64,000 bases of DNA, taken from NCBI RefSeq assembly GCF_009755665.1, contig NZ_CP046622.1, forward strand, positions 3,286,001 to 3,350,000, given 5' to 3'. The notes under the pieces were generated by a model, which was not told the origin of the DNA, did not search any database, and saw only the letters and a program-made list of their open reading frames with translations. Of this stretch, positions 56,147-64,000 are shown one piece after another (the stretch's first letter is position 1; every line of letters begins with the position of its first letter). The position numbers were made by a program, and so were the translations under genes. This DNA is from Variovorax paradoxus (GTDB lineage: Bacteria > Pseudomonadota > Gammaproteobacteria > Burkholderiales > Burkholderiaceae_C).

Positions 56147-57604
56147 TCAACAGCTGCCGATCACGTAGTAGTTGGGCCCGGTCTGCTTCAGCGTGGTGGT
56201 CACGTAGATGTTCCACAGCCCCATGGCTTGCGCCGAACCATAGGCATACGTGAGGCCCCAGAGCGCATAGGCGCGCCCGGCCACGGTGTGCGCATAGTTG
56301 CTGGCGGTGTAGCAGGTGCCGCCGCCACCGCTGCCGGCCAGCGTGGTGCCCGTGGCCGCGGCCGACATCGCACCTTGCGCGTTGCTCGCGTCGAGCGCCG
56401 CCACCGTCCAGCTGTAGGTGGTGGACGGTGCCAGGCCGGTGTCGGTGTAGCTGGTGCCGGCCACGGGTGCGGCGTTGACCTTGCTGCCGCCGCGGTACAC
56501 GTTGTAGCCGCTCGCGCCTGAAACGCCGGCCCAGCCGATCACCATGCTGCTGCTGGTCGCACCCGAGGTGCCCACGCCGGTGGGCGCCGGCAGCGACGAG
56601 CCGCCGCCCGAACCCGTCACGCGGTCGACCATGGCCTTGAGCGCAGCCATCTGCGGACCCGACTTCTTTGCGTAGTTCGCGTTGTCGTAGCCCCACCAGT
56701 CCCAGCAGCTGTTGGTGGCGGCGGTGCTGGTCTGCGGATAGATCAGCACGATGTTGTTGGTGTCCGCCCAGCGGTTGTAGCCGGTCTTGCGCACGTACTG
56801 GTCGCCCACGTCGGTGTAGTTCTGCTTGCAGCCGTGCAGCACCATGTGCACGCGGCACGAGGTGGTGGTGCAGGCCTGCGGCACGTAGATCCAGCCGGTG
56901 GCGGCCACGCCGTGGCCGGTGATGAATTCGGACTGGTTGAACTCGGTGAACGTGCCGCCCAGCGTGCCGTTGTTGCGCGGGTTCAGCGGGCCGTAGAGAT
57001 GCTGCAGGATGTCGCCCGCAAGATCGAAGCCGCAATTGTTGATGTAGGGCGCAGCAGTGGTGCTGCAGGAACCGCCGTAGTCGTCGGTCACCATGGCATG
57101 GCCGGCGCCGATGTTGTTCTTGTAGACCGTGTTGGCGGCAGGCACGAAGCTCTGGTAATAGGTCTTCAGGTCGTCCATGACCGCCGGCTTCACGGTGTTG
57201 TCCGACGTGCCGGAGAAAAGGTAAACCTTCGAAGCCGTCATGTTCGACACCGGGTCGATCGCGCCGCTCGCGGCCCAGCTGTTGGTGGTGGTCACGAGCG
57301 ACGACACCGGAATGCTGGTGCTGTGCGTCATGCAGCGCCCGGTGGCGTTGAGCACCGAGCCCTCCGCGCAGTAGTAAGGCCCGCCTGCCACCACGCCGGC
57401 GCCGCGCTTGAAGGTGGCCGAATAGGCCACGTGCAATTGCACCGCCATGAAGCCGCCCGCCGAGAGGCCGGACACGCTCACTTCCGCCGGGTTCGCGCCC
57501 AGCGACGGCAGCGGCACCGCCGCAGTTGCCGTTGCGCTGTAGGCACCAAACGCCATTGCCGCAGCCGCGGCCAATCCCTTCCAGTTCCATCGCATCGCTG
57601 CCAT
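56147..57604 (-). CDS. Extracellular polyhydroxybutyrate depolymerase
   Basis: This 485-residue secreted esterase has a signal peptide (cleavage near ATA-29) and a catalytic domain of about 320 residues. The lipase box G46-L-S48-A-G50 in VSVSGLSAGGFMAVQLH comes close to the N-terminus, as in the circularly arranged type 2 PHB depolymerases. A fibronectin type III domain (about 337-420, PAPTGVGTSGATSSSMVIGW in part) and a C-terminal Cys-flanked substrate-binding module (about 430-485) follow. It would bind and degrade extracellular PHB to 3-hydroxybutyrate and short oligomers. The ATG at 57604 has AAGGAG eight bases upstream. It sits between a binding protein and its ABC genes. Confidence 0.88.
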   Translation of the reverse strand: MAAMRWNWKGLAAAAAMAFGAYSATATAAVPLPSLGANPAEVSVSGLSAGGFMAVQLHVAYSATFKRGAGVVAGGPYYCAEGSVLNATGRCMTHSTSIPVSSLVTTTNSWAASGAIDPVSNMTASKVYLFSGTSDNTVKPAVMDDLKTYYQSFVPAANTVYKNNIGAGHAMVTDDYGGSCSTTAAPYINNCGFDLAGDILQHLYGPLNPRNNGTLGGTFTEFNQSEFITGHGVAATGWIYVPQACTTTSCRVHMVLHGCKQNYTDVGDQYVRKTGYNRWADTNNIVLIYPQTSTAATNSCWDWWGYDNANYAKKSGPQMAALKAMVDRVTGSGGGSSLPAPTGVGTSGATSSSMVIGWAGVSGASGYNVYRGGSKVNAAPVAGTSYTDTGLAPSTTYSWTVAALDASNAQGAMSAAATGTTLAGSGGGGTCYTASNYAHTVAGRAYALWGLTYAYGSAQAMGLWNIYVTTTLKQTGPNYYVIGSC

Positions 57605-57737
57605 CGCTGTCTCCTTCTGTTGTAGGTGTGTCGAACGCTTGCTTGATTGCTGACGAATCGGCCGTTGATGGCGCCGCGCCCGCGCCGCAAGGCGCAAGCT
57701 GGCGCTTCGCCCGGCGGCCACCCGGGGCGAAAGGCAT

Positions 57738-57753
57738 GCGGCCTCACGGCCGC
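57738..57753 (-). terminator. Short hairpin between the binding protein and depolymerase genes
   Basis: GCGGCC and GGCCGC pair perfectly around a 4-base loop, 22 bases after the binding-protein stop, without a strong T-run. In operons where the binding protein comes first, such stems usually reduce, not stop, downstream expression. Confidence 0.4.
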
Positions 57754-57774
57754 GGCAGGATCTGGGCGCTCAGC

Positions 57775-58962
57775 TCAGCGCTTATTTTTGATGGGGATGT
57801 CCATCTCTTCGGGCTTGATCTCGCGCACCAGCTCGGGCACGCCCCAGGCAAAAGCCGGATCGACCTTGATCTTGAAGTGGTACATCGATTGCATCGCCTG
57901 GTGGTCTTCCTTGCGGAAGGTCATCTTGCCCTTGGGCGTGTCGAAGCTCATGCCTTCCATGGCGCTGATGAGCTTGTTGGTGTTGGTGTCGCCGCCCGTT
58001 TTCTTGAGCGCCGTGACCACCGCCATGGCCGCGGAGAAACCGCCTGCGGTGAAGAAGTCCGGCGGCGTCTTGAATTCCTTGTAGTGCGCCGACACCAGCG
58101 CCTCATTGATCGGGTTCTTCGGAATGCCGAAGTAGTAGTACGCCGCGCCTTCCATGCCCGGCAGGTTCTTGTAGGCCGCCATGGCCGGCAGGATGTTGCC
58201 GCCGGTGGCAATCTCGATGCCGTAGCGCTTCAGGTCCAGGTCGACAATCTTGAACGGGTTGCCCGCGCCGGCCCAGACGATCCAGATGATTTTGCGGCCA
58301 GGCTGGTCCTTGAGCTTGTCGATCAGCCGCTGTGCGCCGGCCGTGAAGTCGGTGGTGGCGGGCGGCAGGTATTCCTCGTGCACCAGCTTCGCCTTCTTGA
58401 GCGCCGCGCCGAAGGCCTTCACCCCGTCGCGGCCGAAGGCGTTGTCTTGCGCCAAGGTGGCAACGGTCACGCCCGCCTTGTCGATGGCCACCGCGTTGGA
58501 GATGGCGTCCTGGCTCGAATTGCGGCCGGTGCGGAAGATGTACTTGTTCCACTTGTCGCCGGTGATCGAATCGGCCACCGCGGGCTCCACGATCAGGATC
58601 TTCTTGTACTCCTCGGCCACCGGCAGCATGGCCAGTGCCACGCCCGAAGCCGTGGGCCCCACTGCCAGCGCGGCCTTGTCGTCGGAGTAGGCGGCCGCCA
58701 GAAGCGACTTGCCGAGGTCGGGCTTGCCCTGATCGTCTTTCTCGATGACCACGAGCTTCTTGCCGTTGACGGTCATCGTGCCGCCGGTGGCGTAGTCCAG
58801 GCCCATGGTGAAGCCGGTCTGCGTCTGCTTGCCGTAGGCCTCGAGCGGGCCGGTCTTGCTGTAGATGTGCGCGATGCGAATTTCGTTGGACTGGGCCCAG
58901 GCGGGTGCCGTGGCGGCGCAGGCAGCGAGTGCGGCCAACGCAACGAGGTGGCGACGGTTCAT
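57775..58962 (-). CDS. Liv-type ABC transporter substrate-binding protein
   Basis: This 395-residue periplasmic protein has a signal peptide (MNRRHLVALAALAACAATAPAWA) and the Leu/Ile/Val-binding-like fold of two lobes (NEIRIAHIYSKTGPLEAYGKQ at the start, GDTNTNKLISAMEGM near the end). It is first in the operon and sets the ligand. The lobes differ from LivK of enterics in length, so branched-chain amino acids are not assured; a hydroxy acid or aromatic acid is equally possible. The ATG at 58962 has AAGGAG seven bases upstream. An in-frame extension to 59208 is not coding. Confidence 0.9.
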   Translation of the reverse strand: MNRRHLVALAALAACAATAPAWAQSNEIRIAHIYSKTGPLEAYGKQTQTGFTMGLDYATGGTMTVNGKKLVVIEKDDQGKPDLGKSLLAAAYSDDKAALAVGPTASGVALAMLPVAEEYKKILIVEPAVADSITGDKWNKYIFRTGRNSSQDAISNAVAIDKAGVTVATLAQDNAFGRDGVKAFGAALKKAKLVHEEYLPPATTDFTAGAQRLIDKLKDQPGRKIIWIVWAGAGNPFKIVDLDLKRYGIEIATGGNILPAMAAYKNLPGMEGAAYYYFGIPKNPINEALVSAHYKEFKTPPDFFTAGGFSAAMAVVTALKKTGGDTNTNKLISAMEGMSFDTPKGKMTFRKEDHQAMQSMYHFKIKVDPAFAWGVPELVREIKPEEMDIPIKNKR

Positions 58963-59229
58963 TCTTTGTCTCCTTATTAGATGCCTGAATATTGCACAGT
59001 TCGTGCCAGGCATCGAAGCCGTTGATGCCAAACGGATTTGTCCCGGACGGCAGTCAATTCGTCCAGCTTCAGAACACCTGAATCGTCTGATTTTCAGACA
59101 CTTGTCTTCTATTCGATCAGGGTTAACTAGAGGTGCACCGTTGCACTCGCTCATGCACAGGCACAGCAGCAAACACGGCACCGAAGTATGCTTGGCAACA
59201 AAATGCAACGTGTCCTATGAGGGAGTGAG

Positions 59230-60926
<1,697 letters not shown>

Positions 60927-60930
<4 letters not shown>

Positions 60931-62951
60931 ATTTCTGGTCGACGCTCGGCATGGAGCCCACTGCCGACCTGATTGCAATCAAGCGTGCCTATGCGATGCG
61001 GTTGAAGGTGACGCGGCCCGACGACGACGCACAGGCCTACCAAGCCTTGAGAGAGGCCTACGAATCTGCCCAGGAACATGCGCGATGGCTAGCACAGCAT
61101 GCGGCAACGCAGGCCGTCGAGCCATTGACAGAGGAGCCGGCGACCGTAACGGCGGTGGCACTGGCAACACCGCCTGAGCAGCAGGCTGCTGCCGACGAAG
61201 GGCATGCAAGCGTCGCCGCAGAAGAAGCGCTTGCGCCTGGGCCCCACGTGCTTGAGCCTGAGCATGAACCGCATCTGGAGCCGCAACCCGAGGCCGAAGC
61301 GCCGCCCCTGTCCTACGTTCCCGCCCGCGTGCTCGCCGAGCAGACCCTGGCCTACCTGCAGCAAGCGGGCGGCGAAGCCTTGATTGCCGGATGGCCCTTG
61401 CTGGAACAAGAGCTCGGCAAGCTGCCTTTCTGGGAGCACAGCGAAGCAAGCAAATGGTTTGCGCAACTGGTGATCGACGCGGAGCAGATGCCGCGGGGCT
61501 TTGCGCAGGGCTTGTCCACCTACTTCGGCTGGGAAACCGATTTTCGAACCGAGCAGGTGATGGGTGCGTCGCGCGCCGTCGCGCTTCGCCAGCGGCTGCA
61601 CGATCTGAATTTTGGTTTTCACGCCGACGAAAACTTCAGGCGCCGCTACGCCGAGCTCTCGTTCTTCGGCCCGATGATCGAGCAGGTCGCCAAATGGCGG
61701 CTGTATCTGTTTGCCATGCTTGCGTCGAACCGCCTCGCGCGGCTCTGGGGCGAGCTCGAACCCAGGCAGCGGTATGTTCTAGGGGTACCGCCGCCGCAGC
61801 ATTCGCGCGCCGATCACGCAATGGAAGTCGGAGCGTGGGTTCGCACCTTCGCCGTGCTTCTTGTAGCAGCGACAGTGGTGCAGCTGAAGGGCTATGCAGA
61901 GAGGCCCTGGCTCGAACGCCTGGCGTTTGCGATCGCCAACGGCGTCGTCGGCTGGGTGATGCTGCACTTTGCGTATCGCTTCTTCCTTTCTTTCAAGGCA
62001 AGCATGCACGCGACACTCCGGCCTGAAGGCCTTGCACCGGGCTTGCCCAAGCGGTCGCATCTTGCCGCCGCGGGCTTTGCCTGCATGCTGGCGGCCACGT
62101 TCATGTGCGGCCTCAGCGAGACCGATGCATGGCCCGCAGCGTTTCACTCCGGCTTCGGAAGTCCGGTGCTGGTGTGCATTACGGTGCTGCTGATCGCATT
62201 TGCCGTGATGACGCCGTCGCTGCCACCCACCGAGGCGAGCCCCGCCTTCCCGGCCATCCTGGTGCTCTGCATCGTTGTCGGCATCTATCTTCCCTGGTTC
62301 AGCGGCTTGCCCTGGACCGGTGCATGCGCAGGCATGGCGTGGTTCATGGCCGCCTGCCTGGCCCACACGCTCCATGGCGAGGCCATCGAGAGCCGCTGGC
62401 GCCAGTACAAGGAGGATGCCCGGCGGCACAGGGAGCGCACGAACCAGACCACGCACCATGGCCTCCTCGTCATGGCGGGGTCGCTACTGCGCATCACGGT
62501 GGCGTGGCCTTACCGGCTGATGCAACTCGGCGCCTCGCAATCGCCCCGCCTGGTAATCGCCATCGTGTGCATCTCGATCGCAGCCTTGCCGGCGCAGGAG
62601 CGCGCGTGGCAGCTGCCGTTCTCCGCCGCCGTAGCCGGCCTGTTTGTGTTGTTTGCCAGCTTGTGGTTCAACCATGCGGTGCTGGCCCTCCTGCCGGGCC
62701 AGAAGCTCGCACGGAGGGGATGGATCGGACTGGCCTTGCTCACGCTTTGGGCCGTTTGGGCAGGCGTGTACTACGGCGCGGGCAGCTGGATCGATACGCA
62801 TCTGGGCTGGGGCCCCGCGGCCAATCCATTGGAAACGCAGGTCCGCCGCTTCGGACTCACCTTCTGCGCCCCGCTCCTGCTCATGATGTGGACCTCCGGC
62901 TTTTTCAGGCTGGTCAAGGTGCAGCGGCAGTCGCGGACAGGCTCGCGCTAG
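60927..62951 (+). CDS. Polytopic membrane protein with N-terminal J-like domain (RPD instead of HPD)
   Basis: This 674-residue protein starts MNFWSTLGMEPTADLIAIKR, then AYAMRLKVTRPDDDAQAYQALREAYESA, given in parts. This resembles helices II and III of a J-domain, but the HPD triad reads Arg30-Pro31-Asp32. An acidic, Pro-rich linker (about 65-130) and a soluble stretch (about 135-290) follow, then about eight to ten transmembrane segments from about 305 to 668. The start is GTG at 60927 within the hscC stop codon. It probably docks the HscC-like chaperone at the membrane, but whether it stimulates ATP hydrolysis without His is doubtful. The membrane part is not recognised. Confidence 0.85.
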
Positions 62952-62990
62952 AGAATCGAACCGCCCGCAGCCAAGGGTGGTCTCCGCATT

Positions 62991-64000
62991 TCAGGCCGCG
63001 CGATCCGTGTTTGTCATACGCTCGTACAGCGTCGCCCGCGAAATACCCAGCAACCGCGACGTGGCAAGCTTGTTGCCGCCGGTTGCCGCCATTGCCGCGG
63101 CGATGGCGCGCCGTTCAAGTTCTGCCACCTGCTGCGCGAGTGGCCGCAGCAATGCGGCTTTCTCGTCGGCGTCACCGCCTGCTTGCGGCAACTCGGGTGG
63201 GGCAATCTGCTCGAGCCCCGCTTCGCGCAAGATGCGCTCGAGTTGCGCCGCGTCGATGCGCTGCGAATCGCTGCGCATGGTCACTTGCTCCAGCACGTTG
63301 CGCAGCTCGCGGATATTGCCGCGCCAATGCTGCCCGGCAAGCAGCGCCAGTGCATCGGGTGTGAGTTCGGGCGGCGCCTCGCCGCTGCGCAGCGCCATGT
63401 CTTCGCCCAGCGCTTCGACCAGCGCCGGAATATCGCTGCGGCGTTCGCGCAGGGGCGGCACGCGCAGCGGCAGCACGTTGAGGCGGTAGTACAGGTCTTC
63501 GCGAAACTGGCCGCGGCGCACCAGCTCGGGCAGGTCGCGCGAGGTGGCGGCGATCACGCGCGCATCGAAGGGCACGAGCTTGTTGGAGCCGAGCGGCTCG
63601 ATCTCGCCCTCTTGCAGCGCGCGCAGCAGCTTGGCCTGCAGGCCGAGCGGCATGTCGCCGATCTCGTCGAGGAACAGGCTGCCGCCATCGGCCAGCTTGA
63701 ACTTGCCCTCGCGCCCGCGTCGGTCGGCGCCGGTGAAGGCGCCGGGGGCAAAGCCGAAGAACTCGGCCTCGAGGAGCGTGTCGGGCACGGCCGCGATGTT
63801 GACGCTGACGAACTGCCCCTTGGCCCGCGCAGATGCCGCGTGGATCGCATGCGCGAGCAGCTCCTTGCCGGTGCCGGTTTCGCCCAGCAGCAGCACCGGG
63901 CTGGTCGACTGTGCGGCACGCCGTGCATGGCGCTTTACTTCCACCGCCGCGGGGCTGCTGCCGATAAAGCTGGCAAAGGTGTATTTCGAGCGGCGCTGGC
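62991..64000 (-). CDS. Sigma-54-dependent transcriptional activator (5' end outside window)
   Basis: At least 336 residues of an enhancer-binding protein are present, and the frame stays open to the right edge. The AAA+ domain has Walker A LLGETGTGKELLAHAIH, the sigma-54 contact loop GAFTGA, Walker B GGSLFLDEIGDMP and the arginine-finger region. At the C-terminus is a Fis-type helix-turn-helix (ATGGNKLATSRLLGISRATLYERM). The sensor domain (PAS, GAF or receiver) is not in view, so the signal is unknown. It lies 39 bases beyond the J-like membrane protein, converging on it. No sigma-54 promoter was found in the window by eye. Confidence 0.93.
   Translation of the reverse strand, partial: QRRSKYTFASFIGSSPAAVEVKRHARRAAQSTSPVLLLGETGTGKELLAHAIHAASARAKGQFVSVNIAAVPDTLLEAEFFGFAPGAFTGADRRGREGKFKLADGGSLFLDEIGDMPLGLQAKLLRALQEGEIEPLGSNKLVPFDARVIAATSRDLPELVRRGQFREDLYYRLNVLPLRVPPLRERRSDIPALVEALGEDMALRSGEAPPELTPDALALLAGQHWRGNIRELRNVLEQVTMRSDSQRIDAAQLERILREAGLEQIAPPELPQAGGDADEKAALLRPLAQQVAELERRAIAAAMAATGGNKLATSRLLGISRATLYERMTNTDRAA

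Overview
The window is a high-GC chromosomal segment from a member of the Burkholderiales, most like Variovorax or a close Comamonadaceae relative. The reasons are gene content and order, not a database match: the tig-clpP-clpX-lon block with a tRNA-Leu ahead of tig, a Bug-family (tripartite tricarboxylate type) solute receptor, hpnCDE, a small Trp-rich membrane protein, several LysR regulators, and a liv-type ABC transporter beside an extracellular PHB depolymerase. I saw no integrase, transposase, phage gene, CRISPR array or rRNA. It reads as stable chromosome with an accessory catabolic flavour at both ends.

Layout. 1-1.8 kb: the end of a nitrilase gene followed by a haem aldoxime dehydratase, together an aldoxime-to-nitrile-to-acid route. 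1.8-3.6 kb: a SxxK serine hydrolase. 3.5-9.2 kb (minus strand): a malonate operon in the order GntR regulator, malonyl-CoA decarboxylase, Bug receptor, enoyl-CoA hydratase-like protein, malonyl-CoA synthetase, with a palindrome ahead of the regulator. 9.3-13.3 kb: lgt, a small membrane protein, an SDR with a divergent LysR, and a second LysR divergent from ilvD with a palindrome on its start codon. 13.4-21.7 kb: ilvD, membrane proteins, a class I cytochrome c, acs, a YqhA-like protein, and a LysR/NAD(P)-binding oxidoreductase pair. 21.7-28.7 kb: fumC, a long structured leader with a clear sigma-70 promoter, proV-proW-proX for glycine betaine or proline betaine uptake, then the unrelated Fe-S fumarase fumA. 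28.7-32.3 kb: murI, a secreted unknown, an MFS transporter and an acidic unknown protein.

32.3-39.0 kb (minus strand): tRNA-Leu(UAA), tRNA-Cys and tRNA-Gly with intervening terminators; lon, clpX, clpP and tig; then tRNA-Leu(UAG). A 75-bp nested palindrome separates this tRNA from a two-gene RND efflux operon whose promoter carries a TetR-type operator but has no nearby TetR gene. 43.5-50.9 kb: kup; a translationally coupled hpnC-hpnD-hpnE plus a 100-residue unknown; a NIPSNAP protein; a HAD hydrolase and hemH. 50.9-59.0 kb (minus strand): a liv-type ABC transporter set with its binding protein first, an extracellular PHB depolymerase second and an alpha/beta hydrolase last. This suggests, by inference, capture and import of PHB hydrolysis products.

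59.2-63.0 kb: an HscC-like Hsp70 overlapping a polytopic membrane protein with an N-terminal J-like domain in which the HPD triad reads RPD. The right edge holds most of a sigma-54-dependent activator. The best candidates for something little described are the Hsp70/membrane J-like pair, the PHB depolymerase/liv cluster, the proVWX leader and the palindrome at 39.0 kb.
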